Below, piece by piece: positions 35,460 through 43,853 of a stretch of DNA of 64,000 nt. Positions within the stretch are counted from its first letter, which is position 1, and every line of letters starts with the position of its first letter. Location of the stretch: positions 43,886 to 107,885 of the forward strand of contig NZ_JAHXBG010000037.1 in the NCBI RefSeq assembly GCF_020103725.1, written 5' to 3'. This stretch comes from Hyalangium gracile. Lineage in GTDB: Bacteria > Myxococcota > Myxococcia > Myxococcales > Myxococcaceae. Under the pieces are notes generated by a model, which did no database searches, was not told the origin of the DNA, and saw only the letters and a list, made by a program, of their open reading frames with translations. A program made the translations under genes and the position numbers.

Positions 35460-37712
35460 TCAGGCGGCCAGCCGGCGCACCTGGGCGTCCATCCCGTCGA
35501 GCAGCCGCATCACCTGGGCGCGCACCTGCTCGACGACCTGGGAGAAGAAGCTGGCCTGCTGGATCGAGGCCTCCACCCGGTCCAGCGGCGCGAGCAGTTG
35601 CTCCCGCGTGGTGTCCACCCGGGTGGCCACGCCGTCGATCTGCTTCGCGGCGGCGTCCATCAGCCCCTCGGCCTGCTTGGAGAAGGCGGCGAGCGCCTGA
35701 TCCACGCGGAGGACGGCCTCGGCCTCGATGCGATCGCGGGCCTTGCGGGCCTCCTCGAGCGCCTGGTCCACCGAACTGCTGACGGTCTGCATCCCTGACT
35801 TCACCTGCTCGCGGGCGTTGGACACCTGCTGCTCGATGGAGTCGCCCACCGCCTTCACCTGATTGGCGGCGGCCTGGACGCCCTGGCCGAGCGCCTCCTG
35901 GAACGCCTCGAGCTGCGTCTTCACCTGCTCCTTGAGCGCGTCCACGCGCTGGGCCACCTGGTCCACCATGGCCTCGATCTGCTTCACCACCTGATCGCGG
36001 GCGTTGGCCACCTGCGCCGTCACCTGGGCGATGAGCTGCTCCACCTGCGCGACGGCCTGATCGATGGTGCTCTGCACGGTCTGCTGCAGCGTCTGGATCT
36101 GCTGCACGAGCTGCTGCTGGATCGTCTGCACCTGCTGGACGGCCTGGGCCTGGACCTGCTCCACCTGGGAGATGAGCTGATCCGAGAGGGTGGTGATCTG
36201 CTGGCCCACCTGGCCGACGATGGTGTCGAGCTGGGTGGAGATCTGCGTCACCGCCTGGGTGATGGCGCTCATGGCCGGGTCCACCAGCGGCTTGGGCAGG
36301 TCCGCGGAGGGGATGGCGTCCAGCATCTGCACGGCGCGCGACAGCAGGGACTCCAGCGTGCCGACCAGCGTCTTGAAGAGCGTCTGGAGCTGCTCCAGCT
36401 TCTCGGGCAGCAGGGCGAAGAGCTGCTGGAGCTGCTTCTCGAGCTGGGCGAGGGTGTCCATCAGCCCGTCGAGCACCGCGAAGGCGGAGTCGACGGTGGT
36501 CTGCACGGGCGCCCGGATGTTCTCGAAGGTGGTGACCGCCGTCCTCATCAGGGTGTCGATGGCCTCGCTGCCCTGGGTGATGAGGGCCTCGACCTGCTGC
36601 TGGACCTGATCGATCAGGTCCTCCACGACCTTGATCGTGCTGGCCAGGGACTGGACCTGCGAGGCCAGCGTCTGCTCGAGCGTGTCGAGCATGCGGTTGA
36701 CCTGCTCGCGCCCGGTCTCGATCGTCCCGCCGACGGTGGTCTCCAGCGTCTGGAGCGTCTGCGAGGCCGTCTCGGTGGCCGTCTTCACCTGGGTGCGGAC
36801 GGGGTTCAGCCCCGCGCGGAGCTGGCCGACCAGCCGGCGCACCTCGGCCTTCGAGGACTCGCTGGTGGACTGGATCTCTCCGTGCACTCGCTCCAGGGCG
36901 GTGGAGGGTGGGGCGAGCACGGCCTCGAGCGCCTGGGTCAGCTTCCTGGCCTCCTCGCCGAGTGTCTCGCGGGTCTGCGCCACCGGGGCGAGCACGGCCT
37001 CCGTCGCGGCCGAGAGCTGGGTGGTGCCCTGGTGCACGGTCTCCTCGGCCTGGGTGCGGAGCTTCTGGATCTCCTGCTGGACCTGCTTCTCCTTCTCGTC
37101 GAGCTCGGCCTCCAGCTTCTGGATGTGCTCCTTGACCTTGGCGTGGGTCTGCTTGAGCTCGTCCTGGAGCTTCTTCTCCCCGTCCTTGATCTTCTGGAGC
37201 TCCTCCTGGAGCTGGGCGCGGACGCGCTGGATCTCGTCCTGGAGCTTCTGCTGGGCGGGTTTGACCTCGTTGGCGATGATCCGGCCCGCCTCCATGTTGA
37301 GCCGCTTCAGCTCCTCCTCGAGCTGCTTCTCGCGGGCCAGGAATCGAGCCTCCACCGAGCTGAGCTGCTGCTCCACCTGGGTGTGGATCCGCTGGAGCTC
37401 CGCCTCGAGCTGCTTCTCGGCGGCCTCGAACTCCTGCTTGAGCTGGTCCTTGCGCTTCTTGATGGCGGCGATGACGTCGGCGGCGAGCGCCTCACAGCGC
37501 TGGCCCACCTCGGCCGTCACCGACTCGAGCTGCTTGCCGAAGGCCTGCTCCTTGTTCCGCGTCGCGTCCTCGATGGCCTTGCAGCGAGAGGAGACGGCGG
37601 GCTCGATGGCGCCCACGGTTCCGCGGATGCGGCCCGCGGAAGCATCGAGCTTCTGGCGCAGGACGAGCACCTCCGCCGCGGCCTTGTCGAATCTGGACCA
37701 GAGCGCCTTCAC
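35460..37712 (-). CDS. Very long coiled-coil protein of a VgrG cassette
   Basis: A 750-residue protein predicted to be almost wholly alpha-helical and free of signal peptide or transmembrane helices. Residues 60-230 are charged coiled coil (EKQLEEELKRLN; KIKDGEKKLQDELKQTHAKV), residues 240-400 a Thr/Glu-rich apolipoprotein-like region, and residues 480-640 a striking Gln/Val run with heptads (QVEQVQAQAVQQVQTIQQ). It starts at GTG 37712 with the TGA of the 74-residue gene immediately before it, so both are translated together. The cassette is headed by a VgrG paralogue, which suggests that it is cargo, a fibre or a length-determining adaptor. No catalytic motif is visible. Confidence 0.7.
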   Translation of the reverse strand: MKALWSRFDKAAAEVLVLRQKLDASAGRIRGTVGAIEPAVSSRCKAIEDATRNKEQAFGKQLESVTAEVGQRCEALAADVIAAIKKRKDQLKQEFEAAEKQLEAELQRIHTQVEQQLSSVEARFLAREKQLEEELKRLNMEAGRIIANEVKPAQQKLQDEIQRVRAQLQEELQKIKDGEKKLQDELKQTHAKVKEHIQKLEAELDEKEKQVQQEIQKLRTQAEETVHQGTTQLSAATEAVLAPVAQTRETLGEEARKLTQALEAVLAPPSTALERVHGEIQSTSESSKAEVRRLVGQLRAGLNPVRTQVKTATETASQTLQTLETTVGGTIETGREQVNRMLDTLEQTLASQVQSLASTIKVVEDLIDQVQQQVEALITQGSEAIDTLMRTAVTTFENIRAPVQTTVDSAFAVLDGLMDTLAQLEKQLQQLFALLPEKLEQLQTLFKTLVGTLESLLSRAVQMLDAIPSADLPKPLVDPAMSAITQAVTQISTQLDTIVGQVGQQITTLSDQLISQVEQVQAQAVQQVQTIQQQLVQQIQTLQQTVQSTIDQAVAQVEQLIAQVTAQVANARDQVVKQIEAMVDQVAQRVDALKEQVKTQLEAFQEALGQGVQAAANQVKAVGDSIEQQVSNAREQVKSGMQTVSSSVDQALEEARKARDRIEAEAVLRVDQALAAFSKQAEGLMDAAAKQIDGVATRVDTTREQLLAPLDRVEASIQQASFFSQVVEQVRAQVMRLLDGMDAQVRRLAA

Positions 37713-37937
37713 TCAGGGCTCCAGCTCCGCCAGCTCGGCGTCCAGCGCATCGATCTTCTGGGACAGGGTGCCCCCCGCCGCCTCCACCTCGGGACGCAGG
37801 GAGGCCAGGGCCGCCTCGAGCTTGCCTGCCAGCGTGTCGACCTCGGTGCGCAGGGGCGTCACGCGGGCCACGACGCCCGTGCTGAAGGCCTCCAGTTCTC
37901 CGCGAAGCTCCGCTACCTTGCCGCGCAGCTGCTGCAT
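37713..37937 (-). CDS. Small coiled-coil protein of a VgrG cassette
   Basis: A 74-residue helical protein (QQLRGKVAELRGELEAFSTG; LAGKLEAALASLRPEVEAAGG) whose heptad pattern resembles the N-terminal part of the 750-residue neighbour. It begins 27 bases after the VgrG paralogue stop and its own stop touches the next start codon. It could be an adaptor that pairs the long coiled coil with the VgrG tail, but no family is recognised. Confidence 0.6.
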   Translation of the reverse strand: MQQLRGKVAELRGELEAFSTGVVARVTPLRTEVDTLAGKLEAALASLRPEVEAAGGTLSQKIDALDAELAELEP

Positions 37938-37964
37938 GGGTCCGCTCCGTCCCTGGATGGGTTG

Positions 37965-39890
37965 CTACCGCAGCTTCTCGAGCGCGGCCTTGGCCTCCGC
38001 CGCCGCCCCCGAGAGCTGGCCGACTCCCTGGGCCATCTTGGCCGTGGCCCCCTGGATGTTCGCCTTGGCCGCCGCCACCTTGGCGCCCACTTCCTTCCGG
38101 GCCCCGCCGAGCGCCGCCTTCGCCTCGGCCTGGGCGGCCTTTATCTTCGCACGCACGGCCCCCATCGCGCCCTGGTAGGCGGCCGACGTCTGCCCGATCG
38201 CTCCCCCGACGGCCGCCGTGAGATCGCCCTTGGCCGCATCCACCTGGGGCGTCACGTCGTAGGTGGGGGTGGGCGCCGCGCTGCTGGGCGACTCCTTCAC
38301 CTGGATGAAGAGGTGGCCCTCGCCCATGCGGACCACCTGCGTGTCTCCCTGGGAGGTGCGGTGGATGCGCCACACGGGCTTGTCGTCCTGGAAGTCGTGG
38401 GTGATGCCCGTCTGGCTCAGCTTGTTCAGGCCCAGGAGGATCTGATCGCCCTGGCCATCCTGGGGCGAGCGCACGCCCGGCTTCCAGTCGATGAAGCGGA
38501 TCAGCTCGGCGCGCTCGAAGTAGAGCGCCACCTTCACGCGGGTGTTCTTGTACGGCGGGAAGAAGAAGTGGCCCGGGAAGTGGATGGGCTCGGCGGGCAC
38601 GCTCACCGTCTTGTTCCACAGCGGCACCGTCATGTGGAAGGAGTGGACGGAGGTCTTCTCGTCCTCGGTGATGAGGTAGCGCCGGTCGTCGGGCTCTCCG
38701 CCTGGGGCGTGCACCAGGCCCTCGACGTGGATGGGGTAGCGCGGCACGCGGTAGGGGGGCAGGGTGACCACGGGCTCGTCGGCGGGCTCCAGCCGGGTGG
38801 ACAGGAGCACCTGGTAGTTGGCGGTGGGGGCCAGCTGCTCGTCGTGCTTGCCCTCGCGCTCGGCGAAGAGCTCCAGATCGAGCTCCAGCACCCGCTGCTC
38901 CTCGTCGCCCCCCGTGAGGCCGACGGGCCAGAGCGCGTCCAGGCGGAGCAGCGCCCCGGGGAAGATGTCCACGGCGGGGAACTTCTTGAACGTCACCTGG
39001 AGCTGCCGCTGCCGCACCTGGAGGCGGGCCTTCTCCAGCTTCTGCCGCTGCTCGGCCTCGTCGGTGACGGGGGTGCGCAGCAGCACATCACGCGAGATGG
39101 CGGAGGCGGCCTGGGGCTGGGGGATGTCCGTGGTGGTGGGCCCCTCCGCCACGGCGTTGAGCACGCGGGTGGCGTGGCGGATGGGCGGGGGGAGCTCGGC
39201 CCGCACACTCCGCACCCGGAGGCTGCTCAGCGAGGCGGCCTCGCCTGACGGCTTGCTGTCGGCCAGCAGGTACTGGTTCCGCTGGCTGTCGTAGCTGAAG
39301 ACGCCGTTGTTGGCGTCCACGTACCAGAGGATGAAGTCGTAGAAGCTGACCTCGGGCGCGTCCGCGCCCACCGCCAGGCACAGCATGGCCTGCTTCTGCC
39401 GGAGCAGCGCCCAGTCCTGGTTGATCTGGAGGCTGGCCTTGTGCAGGTCCAGGATCTCCGCCATGGACATGTCGGTGTGCAGCTCGACGGGGCGGTGCTG
39501 GCGCCAGAGCACCTGGGCCGGGTCGGCGAACTCGAGGGTGTAGCGGCGGAAGACGCGCTGGTCGGTCTTCGTGGTGCCGTGGGTCTCCGCGAGGATGCGG
39601 CGGCTGCGGGCCAGGCCCTGGAGCACGATCGGCGCCGGCGGGGTGTCGAGCGACGGGTCCACCGCCGCGATCGACACCTTCACCTCGACCAGATCCGGCT
39701 TCGAGAAGGCCTTGAAGAGCGGGGCGTCCTTCTTCTCCAGCGAGGTCCAGAAGGTGACCGAGGCGGTGAAGCCATGGCTGCGCAGGTGCACGGCCAGGTG
39801 CTTCACCTGGCCACCCGGGATGGTGAAGGCCTGGCCGCCCAGGGTGAGCGTCAGACCGATCTGGAGCTCCTCCTGAAATGCCTTGCTCAC
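37965..39890 (-). CDS. VgrG/TssI-like spike protein with helical C-terminal tail
   Basis: A 641-residue paralogue of the VgrG at 26257-27900, sharing the same landmarks: FQEELQIGLTLTLGGQAFTI, YTLEFADPAQVLWRQHRPVEL, SFYDFILWYVDANNGVFSYD, FPGHFFFPPYKNTRVKVALYFERAELIRFIDWKPG and LFIQVKES. After the shared end it gains a tail of about 108 residues rich in Ala and Lys and predicted helical (AKIKAAQAEAKAALGGARKE; AAKANIQGATAKMA). The tail probably docks the coiled-coil proteins encoded downstream. GTG 39890 is used. It heads a three-gene minus-strand unit that is convergent with the main T6SS operon. Confidence 0.85.
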   Translation of the reverse strand: MSKAFQEELQIGLTLTLGGQAFTIPGGQVKHLAVHLRSHGFTASVTFWTSLEKKDAPLFKAFSKPDLVEVKVSIAAVDPSLDTPPAPIVLQGLARSRRILAETHGTTKTDQRVFRRYTLEFADPAQVLWRQHRPVELHTDMSMAEILDLHKASLQINQDWALLRQKQAMLCLAVGADAPEVSFYDFILWYVDANNGVFSYDSQRNQYLLADSKPSGEAASLSSLRVRSVRAELPPPIRHATRVLNAVAEGPTTTDIPQPQAASAISRDVLLRTPVTDEAEQRQKLEKARLQVRQRQLQVTFKKFPAVDIFPGALLRLDALWPVGLTGGDEEQRVLELDLELFAEREGKHDEQLAPTANYQVLLSTRLEPADEPVVTLPPYRVPRYPIHVEGLVHAPGGEPDDRRYLITEDEKTSVHSFHMTVPLWNKTVSVPAEPIHFPGHFFFPPYKNTRVKVALYFERAELIRFIDWKPGVRSPQDGQGDQILLGLNKLSQTGITHDFQDDKPVWRIHRTSQGDTQVVRMGEGHLFIQVKESPSSAAPTPTYDVTPQVDAAKGDLTAAVGGAIGQTSAAYQGAMGAVRAKIKAAQAEAKAALGGARKEVGAKVAAAKANIQGATAKMAQGVGQLSGAAAEAKAALEKLR

Positions 39891-39973
39891 CGGGCGTCAT
39901 CCTCTCGTGCAGGCAGCCTTGCCATCATCTCACATCCGCAGTGGGGCGTGGTTCGCCGCCCCTCGGGCGCACA

Positions 39974-41179
39974 TCAGGGAGAAGGCCAGAAGGTGGTTGC
40001 CCGGGCGGTGTCCGAGCGGAAGGCCTGCTTCCCGGTGCGCAGATCATACATGCGCGGGTGGGTGCCCACGTTCGCGGAGGACACCAGGACGAAGGGCCCC
40101 TGAGCGGTGACGGAGACGAGGTCTCCATCCTTGAAGCCCAGATCCTTCACGGGCTGGAGCTGGCCTCCGGTCTCGAAGACGAGGTGCCCGGCGGTGTGCG
40201 CGAACTCGCCCGTCACTTCCCAGACATAGAAGGAGCCTGCGGGGGTGACGCCGTGGGCCCAGCTCACCTCTTCGGCGCCGCCCTCGGCCTTGAGCTTCTC
40301 CGCGAAGGGGGCCGGGACGTGAGCGAGGAGCGCCGTGCGCTGCGCCTCCGTGAGCTCCGCCTGGTTGCGCAGGTGGGACTCGAGCAGCTCCGTGGTGCGA
40401 GGCCCCAGGTCACGCACGGCATCCAGCACGCTGACGCCGGCCGCCAGGTCAGCCCCCTCGGTGGTGGTCTTCACCTCCACGCGCTTGGGCGGGCCGTCCT
40501 TGCCGATCCGGTAGGCATACGCCAGGGCCGGGAGCCCCTCGAGGCCCTCCTCGAAGGTGAGGACCTGGCCATCCACGGTGACGGAGCGCTGCTCCCGCTG
40601 GTCCTCGGGCAGGGGCTTCAAGGAGATCGCCAGCAGCTCCGCGCCCTTGTAGCCCAGGGTCTGCACCTCTCCCTCCACGGTGGGGAAGGGGACTTCCTGT
40701 GTCGCACCCGAGGCGACCGTCACCTCATACACGCGTGCCTTGGCACCCGGTGTGGGCGTCTCGTCCGGATAGCTGGCGGGGGAGGCGTCCTGGGAGGAGT
40801 AGCCGGCGGACTGCACCCACTGCGGATCGAACCAGACGGCCGCCTTGCTCAGATCCGCGCTCCAGGCGATGCGAGCGCCCTTGCAGTCCCCCTCGAAGGT
40901 GGCCACGGTGGCGCGCTTCTGCGTCACCGGATCCAGGCGCAGCCACTGGCACTTTCCCTCCTGGGGCTCGAGCAGGGAGAGCGTGGAGTCCGCGCGCGGC
41001 ACCTCGGCGAGCGGGTCCTTCTTCACGGGGGCGGCGGCTGGGGCCGGGGCCGCGGCTGGGGCGGGAGCGGCTGGCGCCGTCGCCTGGGGGGCGGCGGCCG
41101 GGGGCGCCGGGGGCTGCTCCTTCTTGCAGCCGGGGGCCGCGGCGGCCAGGACGGCCAGCATCAGCAAGCGGGAATTCAT
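39974..41179 (-). CDS. Pro/Ala-rich hypothetical lipoprotein
   Basis: A 401-residue lipoprotein (MNSRLLMLAVLAAAAPGC) with a Pro/Ala/Gln linker of about 40 residues after the Cys that may span the periplasm or wall. The rest is strand-rich with repeated short blocks (CQWLRLDPVTQKRATVATFEGD; IAWSADLSKAAVWFDPQWVQS; VLVSSANVGTHPRMYDLRTGK) that resemble beta-propeller blades. No family is recognised. ATG 41179 is chosen because the lipoprotein signal follows it; the frame stays open upstream to 41287. It is divergent from the first polyenzyme gene, 119 bases between starts. Confidence 0.65.
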   Translation of the reverse strand: MNSRLLMLAVLAAAAPGCKKEQPPAPPAAAPQATAPAAPAPAAAPAPAAAPVKKDPLAEVPRADSTLSLLEPQEGKCQWLRLDPVTQKRATVATFEGDCKGARIAWSADLSKAAVWFDPQWVQSAGYSSQDASPASYPDETPTPGAKARVYEVTVASGATQEVPFPTVEGEVQTLGYKGAELLAISLKPLPEDQREQRSVTVDGQVLTFEEGLEGLPALAYAYRIGKDGPPKRVEVKTTTEGADLAAGVSVLDAVRDLGPRTTELLESHLRNQAELTEAQRTALLAHVPAPFAEKLKAEGGAEEVSWAHGVTPAGSFYVWEVTGEFAHTAGHLVFETGGQLQPVKDLGFKDGDLVSVTAQGPFVLVSSANVGTHPRMYDLRTGKQAFRSDTARATTFWPSP

Positions 41180-41298
41180 GGACGGACGCTCCGGATCGAG
41201 GACACACTCTGAGTCATAGTACCCCCCTGGAACTGCTCGCTGCATGACGTTAGCATGGCGGCCTCCGAGGGGGCCCTCGTTCGCCAAGGCAGGGAGTT

Positions 41299-43821
41299 AT
41301 GAGCGATATCCGCTACTACATCGTTCAGTCCGGTGACTCCCTGGAGGGGATCGCCAAGAAGATGGGTGTGACTGTGAGTACGATCCAGTCCCAGCCCGAG
41401 AACGCGTTCCTGAAGGAGCGGGAGAAGAAGAAGCAGTATCCGATCTGGCCCGGAGATCGCCTCGCCATTCCGGGCAAGGCGGGCTCGAAGAGCCTGGTGA
41501 CGCAGCCGCAGCAGAGCCCGTCCGCGGCGCAGCAGGCCCTCGACTACTTGATGTTCCTGGTCAAGATGCATCCGGCCGTCATGCTGGCCACGGGCGTTGC
41601 CCACCTGGTGACGACGAACCCGCCCAAGAAGACGCCCACCACCAACAACACCAAGACCACCGGCGCCAACACGTCCAGCTCGGGGACGCAGACCAAGACG
41701 GTGCTGCCGCTGGAGGGCTACAGCAAGAAGCACCCGCAGATCTGGTCCTCGGTGGTGCTGACCAAACCCATCGAGTCCGCGTTCCTGGTGCTCGCGCCCT
41801 ACCTGCCCAAGGGCGTCGTGATGACGTCGGGCTACCGCTCGGATGCCGACCAGGAGCGGATCATCAACGACTACTACGCGAAGTACAAAGGCAACCCGCT
41901 GGTGACGGACGTCGAGAAGCGCCGGCAGTGGCTCATCGCCAAGCCGCGGAGCCTGAAGATTGGCAAGGTGGGGTACAGCCCGCACCGCACCGGCTATGCG
42001 TTCGATCTCTCCGGCGGCAGCCTCGACGCGATCCAGGCGGCGGTCGACAAGTGCGTCAAGGAGCAGGGCCAGAAGTTCCCGCTGCTGAGCACGCTCATCG
42101 AGCGTTCGAACAACTGCCTCCACATCAACCTGACGCCGTCGGCGACAGTGGTGGCGGAGACCAACGTCACGAAGCCCTCCACCAACACCTCCAACAGCTC
42201 CAGCAGCTCCCTGCCGCTGACGGACCTGAAGGGGATCAAGATCCCCAAGACGGGCAACGCGTTCATCGACGGGCACTCGGCGGACGCCATCCTGAGCCAG
42301 CGCGAGACGGGAGTGCCGGCCTCGGTAACGCTGGCGCAGGCCATCCTGGAGAGCGGCTGGGGCAAGTCCACCCTGGCCTCGAAGTACAAGAACTACTTCG
42401 GCATCAAGGGCAAGAGCGTGAACGGCACCATCGTCCTGAGCACCGGCGAGCACCTCGACGGGAAGGACGTGGTGATCAAGGACGGCTTCCGTGTGTACAA
42501 CACCCCGTCCGAGTCCTTCGCGGACCACGGCCGCTTCTTCATCGTGAACAAGCGCTATGCCGAGGCCATGAAGCACACGGACGACTGCGAGCGGTTCGCC
42601 GAGGAGATCCACAAGGCGGGCTACGCCACCGATCCGGAGTACTCCACGAAGCTCATCAAGCTCATGCGCCAGCACAAGCTCGCGCAGTTCGATGGGATCG
42701 CCCTGGGCATGGGCCCGATCGACCCCAGCGCTTCGAACACGACGACCACCACCTCCAACACGAAGACGACCACCACCAACACGACGACCAGCTCGACCAC
42801 CAGCTCGACGACCAGCTCGACCACCAGCTCCACGGACGCGCCCTCGCTGGCCGCCGTGGCCGCGGGCAAGGCCGTGCTGACGTACGGCATGAAGGGCCCG
42901 GCCGTGAAGGAGGTGCAGCAGTTGCTGGTGCAGACGGGCTACCTGACCCAGGCGGATATGGACACAGGGCCGGGGAAGTTCGGTCCGAAGACGCTGGCCG
43001 CGCTCCAGGACTTCCAGCGGAGCGCCGAGGTGTCCAGCCCGAAGGGCACCGTGGACAAGGAGACCCTCGAGGTCCTGAAGAAGGCCAAACCGAAGACGCA
43101 GACGGAGCAGCCGAAGCAGGAGACGCCCTCGACGGACCACAAGTCGAACTCCTCCACCTCGGTCGCGGTCTACGACGGCAAGACGCCGGCGCCAGGGACG
43201 GTCAAGGACGCGTGGGTGCCCCTGGATGCCCCGGTCAAGGGAGACCCCAACCGCCGCAGCGCCGAGACCTACCTGGCGGTCATCAAGCAGTTCGCGGTGA
43301 CGGTGAATCGGCGCTACGCGCGGACGAGCGCATCGACCTTCTGCAACATCTTCGCGTGGGACGTCACCAAGGCGATGGGGACGGAGATCCCACACTGGGT
43401 CGACAAGGACAACAACCCCTCCGGCCAGAGCGCCAAGAACCGCGAGCTGAACGCCAACGCCACGCAGGCGTGGCTGAAGGATCATGGGGGCCGGTTCGGG
43501 TGGAAGATGCTGGGCCAGACAAACCGGCCGGCGGACTCCCAGACCGAGTCCAAGCGGCCCGCGGTGTGGAAGCAGGCCCAGGACCTGGCCAACAAGGGCT
43601 TCCCGGTGGTGGTCATCTGGCGCAACCCCGGTGGCATCGGCCACATCGGCGTCATCCGTCCGGGAGAGGTGACCGCGAACGGGCCCGCGCTCTCCCAGGC
43701 TGGCGCGAACAACGTCGAGGATGGCCACGTGCACGACAGCACCACCTTTGGTGGCAAGCCTGTCGTCGAGTACTGGTCCAACGAGACCGGCCAGGTGGAT
43801 CCGAGGCTGGCCGCGGCGTAG
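41299..43821 (+). CDS. Multi-domain peptidoglycan hydrolase, probable T6SS effector
   Basis: An 840-residue protein without a signal peptide, carrying several wall-cutting modules. In order: LysM (about 6-59); Thr/Asn linker; an M15 D,D-carboxypeptidase-like domain (about 150-285) with TSGYRSDADQ, SPHRTGYAFD (His229, Asp236) and NCLHINL (His275) as zinc ligands; a GH73 glucosaminidase domain (about 325-462) with AILESGWGKS (Glu351); Thr/Ser linker; a peptidoglycan-binding domain (523-595); and a C-terminal cysteine amidase or CHAP-like domain with TFCNIFAWD (Cys682) and GIGHIGV (His782). Export without a leader and its place among T6SS genes suggest delivery by the spike. A YARHG-domain periplasmic protein is encoded just downstream on the other strand. 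The catalytic roles are inferred from motifs. Confidence 0.85.
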   Translation: MSDIRYYIVQSGDSLEGIAKKMGVTVSTIQSQPENAFLKEREKKKQYPIWPGDRLAIPGKAGSKSLVTQPQQSPSAAQQALDYLMFLVKMHPAVMLATGVAHLVTTNPPKKTPTTNNTKTTGANTSSSGTQTKTVLPLEGYSKKHPQIWSSVVLTKPIESAFLVLAPYLPKGVVMTSGYRSDADQERIINDYYAKYKGNPLVTDVEKRRQWLIAKPRSLKIGKVGYSPHRTGYAFDLSGGSLDAIQAAVDKCVKEQGQKFPLLSTLIERSNNCLHINLTPSATVVAETNVTKPSTNTSNSSSSSLPLTDLKGIKIPKTGNAFIDGHSADAILSQRETGVPASVTLAQAILESGWGKSTLASKYKNYFGIKGKSVNGTIVLSTGEHLDGKDVVIKDGFRVYNTPSESFADHGRFFIVNKRYAEAMKHTDDCERFAEEIHKAGYATDPEYSTKLIKLMRQHKLAQFDGIALGMGPIDPSASNTTTTTSNTKTTTTNTTTSSTTSSTTSSTTSSTDAPSLAAVAAGKAVLTYGMKGPAVKEVQQLLVQTGYLTQADMDTGPGKFGPKTLAALQDFQRSAEVSSPKGTVDKETLEVLKKAKPKTQTEQPKQETPSTDHKSNSSTSVAVYDGKTPAPGTVKDAWVPLDAPVKGDPNRRSAETYLAVIKQFAVTVNRRYARTSASTFCNIFAWDVTKAMGTEIPHWVDKDNNPSGQSAKNRELNANATQAWLKDHGGRFGWKMLGQTNRPADSQTESKRPAVWKQAQDLANKGFPVVVIWRNPGGIGHIGVIRPGEVTANGPALSQAGANNVEDGHVHDSTTFGGKPVVEYWSNETGQVDPRLAAA
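42790..42831 (+). repeat. Twelve-base tandem repeat coding a Ser/Thr linker
   Basis: About three and a half copies of AGCTCGACCACC, with one C-to-G variant, encode the SSTT linker between the glucosaminidase and the peptidoglycan-binding domain. Such a microsatellite can change linker length by slippage without breaking the frame. Confidence 0.7.
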
Positions 43822-43828
43822 CCCGCGC

Positions 43829-43849
43829 CCGCTCGAGGCGATCGAGCGG
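43829..43849. terminator. Hairpin between convergent effector and YARHG genes
   Basis: CCGCTCGA (43829-43836) and TCGAGCGG (43842-43849) form a perfect eight-pair stem with a five-base loop, in the 32-base gap between two convergent stop codons. There is no T run on either side, so it may work with Rho or only shield mRNA ends. Confidence 0.5.
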
Positions 43850-43853
43850 TGGA

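Noticed and set aside
41230..41260. Possible sigma-54 (-24/-12) promoter before the first polyenzyme gene
   Set aside because: The GG and GC dinucleotides are eleven bases apart instead of ten, and the flanking consensus is weak.
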